Below are positions 56,509 through 64,000 of a stretch of DNA of 64,000 nucleotides, one piece after another. Where the stretch lies: positions 1,240,001-1,304,000 of the forward strand of contig NZ_FOIB01000001.1 of assembly GCF_900111765.1 (NCBI RefSeq), in the 5' to 3' direction. Position 1 is the stretch's first letter; every line of letters begins with the position of its first letter. The stretch is from Myxococcus fulvus (GTDB lineage: Bacteria > Myxococcota > Myxococcia > Myxococcales > Myxococcaceae). The translations under genes and the position numbers were made by a program. Below the pieces are notes generated by a model. The model made no database searches. It was not told where the DNA came from and saw only the letters and a list, made by a program, of their open reading frames with translations.

Positions 56509-57357
56509 ATGGAGCAGCGCGTCTTCGGCGGTACCGGCAAGCAGGTTCCCGTCCTCGGTCAGGGGACGTGGCAGATGGAGGAGGATGACCGCGACGAGGC
56601 CATCCGCTCACTGCGCGCGGGGTTGGACCTGGGGCTCACGCACGTGGACACCGCGGAGCTGTACGGCCATGGCCGCGTCGAGGAGTCCATCGTCTCCGAG
56701 GCCATCGCCGGCCGGCGCCAGGAGGTCTTCCTGGTGTCGAAGGTGATGCCGTCCAACGCGACGTATGCGGGCACGCTCGCCGCGTGTGAGCGGAGCCTGA
56801 GGCGGCTGCGCACGGACTGGTTGGATTGCTACCTGCTGCACTGGCCCGGCTCGCATCCGCTGGAGGAGACGGTGCGCGCCTTCGAGAAGCTGGTGGCGGA
56901 CGGGAAGATTCGTTCGTGGGGTGTGAGCAACTTCGGCGTCGCGGAGCTGGAGGAGCTCGTCGAGCTCGCGAAGCCGGAGCGCATCGCGTGCAACCAGGTG
57001 CTGTACCACCTGGAGGAGCGCGCCATCGAACACGCGGTGCTGCCGTGGTGCGAGGAGCGCGGCATCGCGGTGGTGGGCTACAGCCCGTTCGGTAACGGGC
57101 GCTTCCCGCGTCCCGACAGTCCTGGAGGCCGCGTGCTGGAGGCGGTGGCCCGCGCGCATGGCGTCACGCCGCGGCAGGTGGCGCTCCAGTTCCTGGTGCG
57201 GAAGCCCTCGCTGTTCGCCATTCCGAAAGCGAGCCGCGTGGCGCACCTGCGCGACAACGCCGCGGCCGCGTCGCTGAAGCTGTCGCGGGATGAGGTGGCG
57301 CGCCTGGACGCCGCGTTCCCGCTGGGGGCCTACAGCGACGAGCTGCCGATGCTCTGA
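56509..57357 (+). CDS. Aldo/keto reductase
   Basis: The protein has 282 residues with GGAGG upstream of the ATG. The catalytic tetrad is complete: Asp47, Tyr52, Lys78 and His111. The conserved SNFGV, AIPKAS and cofactor-binding C-terminal segments are also visible. It reduces aldehydes or ketones with NADPH; the substrate is unknown. It abuts the convergent kdsB without a gap. Confidence 0.93.
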   Translation: MEQRVFGGTGKQVPVLGQGTWQMEEDDRDEAIRSLRAGLDLGLTHVDTAELYGHGRVEESIVSEAIAGRRQEVFLVSKVMPSNATYAGTLAACERSLRRLRTDWLDCYLLHWPGSHPLEETVRAFEKLVADGKIRSWGVSNFGVAELEELVELAKPERIACNQVLYHLEERAIEHAVLPWCEERGIAVVGYSPFGNGRFPRPDSPGGRVLEAVARAHGVTPRQVALQFLVRKPSLFAIPKASRVAHLRDNAAAASLKLSRDEVARLDAAFPLGAYSDELPML

Positions 57358-58101
57358 CTACAGCAGGCCCTTCTCGCGCATGACGGCCTCGACCTTCGCG
57401 ACGTCCGCGGGGATGTCCACGGCCACCGTGCGCCAGGAGACGCGGGCGCAGCGGATGGCGATGCCGTGCTCCAGCGCGCGCAGTTGCTCCAGCTTCTCCG
57501 TCTCCTCGAGCGGCGTGGGGGTCAGCTCCGCGAGGCGCAGCAGCACGTCGCGACGGTAGCCGTACAGGCCGATGTGTCCCCAGCGCGGGATGGGGGTGCC
57601 CGTCTCGCGGGCGTGGGGGACCAGGCTGCGGCTGAAGTAGAGCGCGTCGCCGTTGAGCGCGAGCACCGCCTTCACCACGTGCGGGCTCTGCGCCTCGTCG
57701 GCCTCCAGGGGGCGCACGAGGGTGCCCATGCGCACGGAGGTGTCGTCGAAGAGCCCGGCGAGGGCCTCGAGCGCGGCCGGGTCGACCAGGGGCTCGTCGC
57801 CCTGCACGTTCACCCACACGTCCACGTCGGGGCGGGTACGGGCGACCTCGGCCACGCGGTCCGTGCCGGTGGCGCAGGCGGGGCTGGTCATCACCGCGCG
57901 GCCGCCGAAGGACTCGACGGTGGCGCGGATGCGCTCGTCGTCGGTGGCGACCCAGATTTCGTGGAAGACGCCTGCTTCCTGACAGCGGCGCCAGACATGC
58001 TCCACCATGGGACGGCCGGCGATGAGGGCGAGCGGCTTGCCCGGATAGCGGGTGCTGGCGTGACGGGCGGGGATGACGGCGATGGTGCGCGAGGAGGGCA
58101 T
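57358..58101 (-). CDS. kdsB: 3-deoxy-manno-octulosonate cytidylyltransferase
   Basis: The protein has 247 residues. It activates Kdo as CMP-Kdo for transfer to lipid A. Characteristic segments are VIPARHASTRYPGKPLA, WVATDDERI, VWVNVQGDEPLVDP and HIGLYGYRRDVLL. It is divergent from wecB with a 105-bp gap and is not part of the kdsA/kdsC operon. Confidence 0.96.
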   Translation of the reverse strand: MPSSRTIAVIPARHASTRYPGKPLALIAGRPMVEHVWRRCQEAGVFHEIWVATDDERIRATVESFGGRAVMTSPACATGTDRVAEVARTRPDVDVWVNVQGDEPLVDPAALEALAGLFDDTSVRMGTLVRPLEADEAQSPHVVKAVLALNGDALYFSRSLVPHARETGTPIPRWGHIGLYGYRRDVLLRLAELTPTPLEETEKLEQLRALEHGIAIRCARVSWRTVAVDIPADVAKVEAVMREKGLL

Positions 58102-58167
58102 GGCACACTCCGTCTATCAGATTCAGAACGGACGCTGGCCCCCGGATGGGTGGGCGCCCCGCAGCCA

Positions 58168-58199
58168 CTAGGCATCCGACCCGGCGTGCCTAGCTTGGC
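58168..58199 (+). promoter_or_regulatory. Inverted repeat just upstream of wecB
   Basis: CTAGGCA (58168-58174) and TGCCTAG (58187-58193) are a perfect inverted repeat; GCCA before and TGGC after extend it past a 2-nt bulge. It ends 7 bp before the wecB ATG, so as RNA it would fold over the initiation region; as DNA it could be an operator. Confidence 0.5.
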
Positions 58200-58206
58200 T
58201 GGCGAC

Positions 58207-59337
58207 ATGAAGAAGGTCATCCACATCGTCGGCGCGCGCCCGAACTTCATGAAGGTCGCGCCCATCCACCGCGCCATCGCCGCGCGGAATCAGCTCCAGC
58301 AGGTCCTGGTCCACACGGGACAGCACTACGACGTCAAGATGAGCGACGTCTTCTTCTCGGACCTGGGGCTGCCAGCGCCCGAGGTGCACCTGGGCATCGG
58401 CTCGGGGAGCCACGCGCAGCAGACGGCCAAGACGATGGTGGAGCTCGAACGGGTGTTCCTCGAGCACAAGCCGGACCTGGTCTCCGTCGTCGGTGACGTC
58501 AACAGCACCGTCGCCGCCGCGCTCGTGTCGTCGAAGCTGGGGATCGCGCTCGCGCACGTCGAGGCGGGCCTGCGCAGCTACTCGCGGCACCAGCCGGAGG
58601 AGATCAACCGCGTCGTCACCGACCGGCTGTCCGACCTGCTTCTGACGCCTTCTCGCGATGCCGACGCGAACCTCCTGAAGGAGGGCGCGGACCCGGAGCG
58701 CATCCACTTCGTGGGCAACGTGATGATCGACTCGCTGCTCGCCTCGAAGGAGCGGGCGGACCAGCTGCCCGTGCTGAAGACCCTGGGCGTGGAGCCTCGC
58801 GGCTACGCGGTGTGCACGCTCCACCGGCCGTCCAACGTGGATGACCCGAAGCTGCTGGGGGGGCTGCTGTCCGCCATCTCGCACGTGGCTTCGCGTGTGC
58901 CGGTCATCTTCCCGGTGCACCCGCGCACGCGGAAGATGATTTCGGAGCAGGGCCTGGGCTCGTGGTTCGAGCGCAGCCCGAACCTGCGCCCGGTGGACCC
59001 GATGGGCTACCTGGAGTTCCTCGCGCTGACGTCGCAGGCGAAGTTGATCCTCACCGACTCGGGTGGCCTGCAGGAGGAGACCACGGCGCTGGGCGTGCCG
59101 TGCCTCACCCTGCGCGAGAACACCGAGCGTCCCATCACCGTGGAGCAGGGCACCAACGAGGTGGTGGGCACGGACCCGGACCGCATCCGCGAGTCCGCGG
59201 ACCGCGTGCTCGATGGCCAGGGCAAGAAGGGCCGCATCCCCGAGTACTGGGATGGGCGCTCCGGCGAGCGCATCGCCGACCTGTTCGCGCGCTTCCTGGG
59301 CGTGAGCGAGGATGCTCGGCGCGCGGCTTCTGCGTGA
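58207..59337 (+). CDS. wecB: UDP-N-acetylglucosamine 2-epimerase (non-hydrolysing)
   Basis: The protein has 376 residues from the ATG at 58207; the much longer open frame upstream is antisense to kdsB. Typical blocks are VGARPNFMKVAPI, VHTGQHYD, VVGDVNST, HVEAGLRS and DSGGLQEE with REATERP-like RENTERP. It interconverts UDP-GlcNAc and UDP-ManNAc for surface polysaccharide. It is a single gene, followed by a 351-bp gap. Confidence 0.96.
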   Translation: MKKVIHIVGARPNFMKVAPIHRAIAARNQLQQVLVHTGQHYDVKMSDVFFSDLGLPAPEVHLGIGSGSHAQQTAKTMVELERVFLEHKPDLVSVVGDVNSTVAAALVSSKLGIALAHVEAGLRSYSRHQPEEINRVVTDRLSDLLLTPSRDADANLLKEGADPERIHFVGNVMIDSLLASKERADQLPVLKTLGVEPRGYAVCTLHRPSNVDDPKLLGGLLSAISHVASRVPVIFPVHPRTRKMISEQGLGSWFERSPNLRPVDPMGYLEFLALTSQAKLILTDSGGLQEETTALGVPCLTLRENTERPITVEQGTNEVVGTDPDRIRESADRVLDGQGKKGRIPEYWDGRSGERIADLFARFLGVSEDARRAASA

Positions 59338-59688
59338 GGGTGTGACGGCGGATGCGGTGGAGCTCGTGAGGGCTTCACCGTGTGGCGCGTGTCCGCGTCG
59401 TCGTGAGACTGTGCCCGCGTACGCGGCGAGGGGAATGAGGACTCCGCCATGTGGCGTGTTTCCGCATGGTCTTGTCGGCGTCGGCGTGAAGCCGCTTCGC
59501 GGCGGGGCGCATGAGGGCTCCTCCGTGTGGTGTGTCCGTATGTTCTCGTCGGCGTCGGCGTGAAGCCGCTTCGATGGGCGGGTCCTTCTGCTTCCGAGCT
59601 GGCGCGGGTGGTTCCTCGTCGTGAGGCCTCACGACCATGACGGGTTCGGACTGTGCGCCGTCTTGTGCCGTGTTAGAGCGCGGAGGCG
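59338..59688. repeat. Imperfect tandem repeats downstream of wecB
   Basis: Related units begin at about 59367, 59436 and 59512. The last two share a roughly 76-bp period and a common block running from a TGAGG core through GTCGGCGTCGGCGTGAAG to CCGCTTCG. The first copy is shorter and more diverged. No open frame runs convincingly through the stretch. A separate 18-bp palindrome follows. The DNA looks like a small local duplication rather than a mobile element. Confidence 0.6.
59618..59635. promoter_or_regulatory. Perfect 18-bp palindrome
   Basis: GTCGTGAGG-CCTCACGAC is perfectly self-complementary and lies 54 bp before the pseudouridine synthase start. It is a candidate operator; no binding protein is known. 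Confidence 0.4.
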
Positions 59689-60753
59689 ATGCGCGACGAG
59701 AAGGATTCATCGGCGAAGAGCTCCGCCCCTGAGCAGGAAGGCTTGGGTCGTGCGCCCGTCTCGGACGCCGCGCCCGAGGGCTTCGTCGACATCTCCTTCG
59801 TCGTCGAACCCAACTATGCGGGCTGGCGCCTGGAGGACTACCTGGGCCAGAAGCTGCGTCGCATGCCTCGCGAGCGTCTGGCCGGCATCATCCTGCGTGG
59901 CGTCCGCTGCGAAGGACGGCGGCTGAAGCCCTCCACGCCCGTGTACCCCGGACTGGCCTTCCGCCTGCGTCGCCCCGGCAGCGAGGAGCCGGAGACTCCC
60001 ACCACGCTGCCCGTCGTCTTCCAGGACGAGTGGCTGCTGGTCCTCGACAAGCCCGCGGGCCTGCCCATCCATCCGACGGCGCGCTACCACAAGGGCACCC
60101 TCGTCTCCATCCTGCGCGAGCGCTTCGGTGAGCGCTTCGCCGAGCCTGCGCACCGTCTGGACCGTGAGACCAGCGGCCTGGTCGTCTGCGGTCGCACCAC
60201 CGAATCCTGCCGCGTGCTCGGCCGACTCTTCGTCTCGCGCGACGTGCACAAGGAGTACCTCGCCCTCTGCGAGGGACATCCTCCCGAGGACACCTTCACC
60301 GTGGATGCGCCCATCGCCGAGGGCACCGAGCTCATCCGCATCGCCGTGCGCATCGACGCCGTCGAGGGCAAGCCGAGCCGGACCCGCTTCCAGGTGCTCC
60401 AGCGCTTCACTCGCGACGGTGAGCCCTTCGCGCTCCTGCGCTGCTTCCCGGAGACGGGACGTCAGCACCAGATTCGCATCCACCTGCGCGAGGCGGGCTT
60501 CCCGCTGGTCGGCGACAAGATGTACGGCCCGGACCCCGGCTACTTCGACCGCTTCAGCAAGCACAGCCTGGAGCCCGAGGCCTGGGCGCGGCTGCGACTG
60601 CCCCGACACGCGCTGCACGCCGAGCGCATCGTCTTCCCGCACCCCGGCACCGGCGCGGAGGTCTCGTTCTCGGCTCTGCTCCCCTCGGACCTCGCGGACT
60701 TCATCGCGGGCGCTCCCCTGCCACCTCCGCCCTCCACGACACCCAGCCGTTGA
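59689..60753 (+). CDS. RluA family pseudouridine synthase
   Basis: The protein has 354 residues; GGAGG lies 4 nt before the ATG. A hydrophilic N-terminus of about 35 residues is followed by an S4-like RNA-binding region (WRLEDYLGQKLRRMPRERLAG) and the catalytic domain, with Asp158 in HRLDRETSGLVV, LDKPAGLPIHPT and GRQHQIRIHL. It isomerises uridine in rRNA or tRNA. The target site (RluA, RluC or RluD type) cannot be decided. Confidence 0.93.
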   Translation: MRDEKDSSAKSSAPEQEGLGRAPVSDAAPEGFVDISFVVEPNYAGWRLEDYLGQKLRRMPRERLAGIILRGVRCEGRRLKPSTPVYPGLAFRLRRPGSEEPETPTTLPVVFQDEWLLVLDKPAGLPIHPTARYHKGTLVSILRERFGERFAEPAHRLDRETSGLVVCGRTTESCRVLGRLFVSRDVHKEYLALCEGHPPEDTFTVDAPIAEGTELIRIAVRIDAVEGKPSRTRFQVLQRFTRDGEPFALLRCFPETGRQHQIRIHLREAGFPLVGDKMYGPDPGYFDRFSKHSLEPEAWARLRLPRHALHAERIVFPHPGTGAEVSFSALLPSDLADFIAGAPLPPPPSTTPSR

Positions 60754-60761
60754 AATGACGA

Positions 60762-60793
60762 AGGCCCCCGACCCGATGAAGGGCAGGGGGCCT
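60762..60793. terminator. Hairpin between convergent pseudouridine synthase and purF genes
   Basis: AGGCCCCC (60762-60769) pairs with GGGGGCCT (60786-60793), and an inner CCC/GGG closes a 6-nt loop. The minus strand then has a weak T-rich TTCGTCATTT, so it fits best as a purF terminator, perhaps acting both ways. Confidence 0.55.
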
Positions 60794-60819
60794 GGGGCCT
60801 CACGCGCGCTCGAGCGGCG

Positions 60820-62208
60820 TCAGGCGGTGAGCTTGTTGGCTTCCTGCGCGGAGCCGGCCATCTCCCCGAGCAGGTACTGACCGGAGAAGCACGCCGTGCA
60901 GAAGCTGCCTCGGCTGGGGTCTCCCACGGCCTCGCCCAGGCCCTCGATGGAGATGTAGCCCAGCGAGTCCGCCGTCACGTAGCGGGCAATCTCATCCGTG
61001 CTGTGGCTGGCGGCGATGAGCTCCTGCCGGCTGGGCGTGTCGATGCCGTAGAAGCAGGGCCACTTCGTCGGCGGCGAGGAGATGCGCAGGTGCACCTCCA
61101 GCGCTCCGGCCGCCTTGATCATCTTCACGATCTTCCGGCTCGTCGTGCCGCGGACGATGGAGTCGTCCACCACCACCACGCGCTTGCCCTTGATGACGTG
61201 GCGCACCGCCGACAGCTTCAGCTTCACGCCGAAGTGACGGATGGACTGCTGCGGCTCGATGAACGTCCGGCCCACGTAGTGGCTGCGGATGAGCCCCACG
61301 TCATACGGAATCCCGCTCTGCTGCGAGAAGCCGATGGCCGCCGCCACTCCCGAGTCCGGCACCGCGATGACCAGGTCCGCGTCGGGCGCCGGCTGCTCGC
61401 GCGCCAGCTGCATGCCCATCCGCTTGCGCACCTCATACACGCTGTTGCCGAACAGCACCGAGTCCGGCCGCGCGAAGTACACCTGCTCGAAGATGCACCG
61501 GCCCAGCCGCGGCGGCTCCGCGAACGGCTTGCTCGTGCGCATGACGCCGTTCTCGATGACGAGCAGCTCACCGGGCTCCAGCTCGCGCACCACGTCCGCC
61601 TCGATGAGGTCCAGCGCCGTCGTCTCGCTGGCGAGCACGTACGCGCCTTCCTTCATCCGCCCCAGCACCAACGGCCGGATGCCCAAGGGGTCCCTCACCG
61701 CGACCAGCTTGTTCTCGGTGAGCACCAGCAGGCTGTAGGCGCCCTCCACCTTGCGCAGGGCCTCCACCAGCTTCTGCTCGAAGCTCCCCTGCCGCGAGCG
61801 CGCGAGCAGATGGAGGATGACCTCCGTGTCGGCGTCCGACTGGAAGATGGCTCCGTCGGCCTCCAGCTTCTCCTTCAGCGCCGCCGCGTTGACCAGGTTG
61901 CCGTTGTGCGCGATGGCGCACTGGCCTCCCGCGTACTGCACGAAGAGCGGCTGCGCGTTCTTGAGCTGGCTGCCGCCCGCCGTCGAATAGCGCACGTGGC
62001 CGATGGCCGACTGACCGGGCAAGCCGGCGAGCACTGGCGCATCGAAGATGTCCGCCACCAGCCCCATCTGACGATGGGCCCGCAGGCCATGACCATCAGA
62101 GGCGACGATACCCGCGGACTCCTGCCCGCGATGCTGCAGGGCGTGCAGCCCCAGGTACGTCAGGTTGGAGGCCTCGGCGTGTCCCGTGATTCCGAAGATG
62201 CCGCACAT
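60820..62208 (-). CDS. purF: Amidophosphoribosyltransferase (Fe-S type)
   Basis: The protein has 462 residues from the ATG at 62208 with AAGGAG upstream. It performs the first committed step of purine synthesis. After removal of Met, Cys2 of CGIFGITG is the glutaminase nucleophile; no propeptide is encoded. The PRPP loop is [14 protein letters not shown]. Cysteines in [22 protein letters not shown] and CTACFSGQY match the 4Fe-4S ligands of the B. subtilis-type enzyme, so it is probably oxygen-sensitive. The gene is alone here. Confidence 0.96.
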   Translation of the reverse strand: MCGIFGITGHAEASNLTYLGLHALQHRGQESAGIVASDGHGLRAHRQMGLVADIFDAPVLAGLPGQSAIGHVRYSTAGGSQLKNAQPLFVQYAGGQCAIAHNGNLVNAAALKEKLEADGAIFQSDADTEVILHLLARSRQGSFEQKLVEALRKVEGAYSLLVLTENKLVAVRDPLGIRPLVLGRMKEGAYVLASETTALDLIEADVVRELEPGELLVIENGVMRTSKPFAEPPRLGRCIFEQVYFARPDSVLFGNSVYEVRKRMGMQLAREQPAPDADLVIAVPDSGVAAAIGFSQQSGIPYDVGLIRSHYVGRTFIEPQQSIRHFGVKLKLSAVRHVIKGKRVVVVDDSIVRGTTSRKIVKMIKAAGALEVHLRISSPPTKWPCFYGIDTPSRQELIAASHSTDEIARYVTADSLGYISIEGLGEAVGDPSRGSFCTACFSGQYLLGEMAGSAQEANKLTA

Positions 62209-62352
62209 GGCGCGCTGCCTTACTCCTTTCGGGCGGTGAGCGGAACAGGAACGCACGCCCCTCTGGTGGGTATTCCACCCGTCACCGGAGTCGGCCGATG
62301 TGGGCAGACGAGCCTCGCGGCGAGTGCCGCGTGCCGTTAGTCTGCGCACCGC

Positions 62353-63663
62353 ATGGTGTTTCCACGACGAGCCTCCTGGCGTTCCCTGTTTCCCCTGGTC
62401 TTGCTCACCGTGGGTGCCGCTTATGCATTGGGTTCCTGGAACTGGTGCGGCACGTGGGCGGAGCGCGCGCCGGTGCTGCTGTCACAGGTGAAGGGCGAGG
62501 GACCGCTGCGCGCGGGCGCGGCGAAGGTGGCCCTGGCGCCGCCGTTCCCGGTGGTGGTGGCGGGGTACTCGCCGCCTCGTCCCGAAGCGACGCAGTCCGA
62601 CCCGCCGCTCCATGCGCGCGCGGTGGTGTTGGAGGCGGGGAGCTCACGCGTGGGGTTGGTGTCGCTGGAGCTGCTGCTCGTCACGGATGTGGTGACGGCG
62701 CGGGTGCGCGAGCACGCGAAGACGCTGGGGCTGCAGGATGTGTTGGTGCTGGCCACGCACACGCACTCGTCGCTCGGGGGATATGACTCGCGGCTGGTGT
62801 CGCAGCTCGTCGGTACGGGGCGCTATCGGGAGGACTCGGAAGCGACGGTGGTGGCCGCGGCGAGCGCCGCGCTCGGGCAGGCCGCCTCCGCGCTCACGGA
62901 TGTGACGCTGGAGCTGGGGGAGGCGAAGGAGTCCTCGTATGTCTATACGCGCTCGGGTGGCACCGCGCCGGATGGGACGCTGACGCGCGCGGTGCTGCGC
63001 GGTGGGTCGGCGCCCGTGGCGGAGTTGCTCTTCTTCGCGGCGCACCCGGCGATGGTGCCTCGGCAGCGCGCGTACGTGGACCCGGACTATCCGGGCCGCT
63101 TGAGCACGCTGCGCGAGTCCGAGGGCAGCGGCGTGACGCTGTTGTTGCAGGGCGCGGTGGGCAATGCGTCGGTGGCGTACTCGGAGGGGCAGGGGCTGGA
63201 GCGCGTGTCGGGTTTCGCGCGGGCCTTGTCGGAGCTGGCGGGCAAGGCGCCCCTGGCTTCCGCGGGGCCGTCGGTGCGGCTGTCGCTGGCGCGCGCGGAG
63301 GCGGTGATGCCCCGGCCGGATGCGTCGCGGCTGGTGCCGGCCTTCACTCGGGCGGCTGGGGATAACTTGTTGTGCAGCTCCGCCGAGCGCGTGGCCGAGG
63401 TGTCCGCGTTGGTGTTGGGGCCGCTGGAGCTGGTGACGGTGCCGGGTGAGCCCACGGTGGATGCGGGCTCGGAGCTGGTGCGGCGCACGGGAGCCTCGGG
63501 CGTGCTGGGGCTCGCGGGGGGCTACGTGGGCTACGTGGAGACTCCGGACCTGGTGAACGCGAAGGGCGGAGAGTCGCGCAGGCAGTACTTCGGGCCCGCG
63601 TTGCTGGAGCGACTGGGCGTGGCGGCGGAGCTGGCCGCGAGCACGGCGGGCTTCACGCGCTGA
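62353..63663 (+). CDS. Neutral/alkaline ceramidase-like membrane-anchored protein
   Basis: The protein has 436 residues. A single N-terminal hydrophobic segment (residues 13-30) is a signal or anchor. The remainder has zinc-site-like motifs found in neutral ceramidases: [21 protein letters not shown] and LQGAVGNAS. The family hydrolyses ceramide in the periplasm or outside, but this protein is shorter than classical ceramidases (about 650 residues or more), so only the core fold may be kept. Substrate is uncertain. It is divergent from purF. Confidence 0.7.
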   Translation: MVFPRRASWRSLFPLVLLTVGAAYALGSWNWCGTWAERAPVLLSQVKGEGPLRAGAAKVALAPPFPVVVAGYSPPRPEATQSDPPLHARAVVLEAGSSRVGLVSLELLLVTDVVTARVREHAKTLGLQDVLVLATHTHSSLGGYDSRLVSQLVGTGRYREDSEATVVAAASAALGQAASALTDVTLELGEAKESSYVYTRSGGTAPDGTLTRAVLRGGSAPVAELLFFAAHPAMVPRQRAYVDPDYPGRLSTLRESEGSGVTLLLQGAVGNASVAYSEGQGLERVSGFARALSELAGKAPLASAGPSVRLSLARAEAVMPRPDASRLVPAFTRAAGDNLLCSSAERVAEVSALVLGPLELVTVPGEPTVDAGSELVRRTGASGVLGLAGGYVGYVETPDLVNAKGGESRRQYFGPALLERLGVAAELAASTAGFTR

Positions 63664-63772
63664 CGGTGGACCGAGTCCCTGAACGTCGTGCGCTGGACGG
63701 CGTGACTCGTGTGATGGTGCGCGTGGCGCCGCGTGACGGACAATGCGCGTCCACCTTCACCGTGGAGCGCTG

Positions 63773-64000
63773 ATGAGCCCGTCGGACCCTCGCATCACCC
63801 TGGAAGTGCGCGGACACCTCGCCCTCATCGGCATCCACCGGCCGGAGAAGCGCAACGCGTTCGACGTGGGCATGCTGCGCGGACTCTCGTCCGCGGTGAC
63901 GGAGGCGGACCGGCACCCGGACGTGAGGTGCATGGTCATCTTCGCGGTGGGCGACCACTTCTCGGCGGGGCTGGACCTGGCGAGCGTCGCGCCCGTGCTC
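63773..64000 (+). CDS. Enoyl-CoA hydratase/isomerase (crotonase) family protein, 3' truncated
   Basis: The first 76 residues are visible and the frame is open at the window end. The start ATG at 63773 has GGAG 7 nt upstream. The early crotonase pattern is clear: ITLEVRGHLALIGIHRPEKRNAF, then VRCMVIFAVGDHFSAGLDL, which is the first half of the oxyanion-hole motif. It acts on a CoA thioester; the exact reaction needs the missing part. Confidence 0.88.
   Translation, partial: MSPSDPRITLEVRGHLALIGIHRPEKRNAFDVGMLRGLSSAVTEADRHPDVRCMVIFAVGDHFSAGLDLASVAPVL

Noticed and set aside
57466..58206. In-frame upstream extension of wecB
   Set aside because: It runs antisense through kdsB, and the epimerase fold begins at the ATG at 58207.
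59338..59688. Tandem repeats considered as a CRISPR array
   Set aside because: Units are about 70-76 bp, diverged and contiguous, without unique spacers between identical short repeats.

Overview
The window is high-GC, gene-dense DNA from a delta-proteobacterium of the myxobacterial type, most likely family Myxococcaceae. Supporting signs are a PxrK/PxrR two-component pair next to a sigma-54-driven small-RNA locus, many eukaryote-like or chimeric signalling proteins (a Ser/Thr kinase-like protein, PilZ-receiver and HTH-receiver proteins), and frequent GTG/TTG starts with strong GGAGG sites. About 55 protein genes can be supported. I see no CRISPR array, rRNA, tRNA, insertion sequence or prophage.

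Layout. 1-8.3 kb is a surface-polysaccharide region: the tail of a probable WecA/MraY-type phosphosugar transferase, two nucleotidyltransferase-like proteins, UDP-glucose dehydrogenase, a membrane acyltransferase and an O-antigen ligase-like protein with a TPR tail. 8.3-10.3 kb holds a YbaK-type deacylase and AstB. 10.3-13.2 kb is an LPS operon, lpxL-lptC-lptA-lptB, closed by a good intrinsic terminator. rpoN (sigma-54), hpf and ptsN follow, interrupted by a GNAT protein, two lipoproteins and an SDR. 20-30.8 kb holds housekeeping genes: dtd, a long PBP4-like carboxypeptidase, ssb, an orphan sdhC, hslO, leucine dehydrogenase, a phosphoribosyltransferase and selB.

30.8-35.1 kb is the most striking part. 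A PAS/GAF histidine kinase overlaps an NtrC-type regulator gene. Beyond it lies a regulatory region with three inverted repeats, a sigma-54 promoter and a roughly 120-nt non-coding unit ending in an intrinsic terminator. The arrangement, the GNAT gene that follows and a loop of exactly seven cytosines match what I recall of the Pxr sRNA locus of Myxococcus xanthus, a repressor of fruiting-body development.

36-44.4 kb is a minus-strand complex I operon, nuoEFJKLMN, without nuoABCDGHI. Its promoter overlaps at the -35 box with a divergent promoter for a PilZ-receiver protein. 45-50.9 kb carries a probable pseudokinase, serB, a GspE N-domain protein, a zinc-ribbon protein, a small heat-shock protein and an HTH-receiver regulator. 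50.9-54 kb is an overlapping pyrG-kdsA-kdsC operon. The remainder has an MsbA-like exporter, an aldo/keto reductase, kdsB, wecB, a pseudouridine synthase, an Fe-S type purF, a ceramidase-like protein and the start of a crotonase.

Envelope building is the common thread: Kdo synthesis (kdsA, kdsB, kdsC), lipid A acylation, LPS transport, O-chain precursors and murein trimming. The second theme is sigma-54: rpoN itself, ptsN, an enhancer-binding protein and its probable target promoter all lie within 22 kb. The least explained element is a 15-codon micro-ORF at 54499-54546 whose ribosome-binding site is complementary over 14 nt to the 16S rRNA 3' end.
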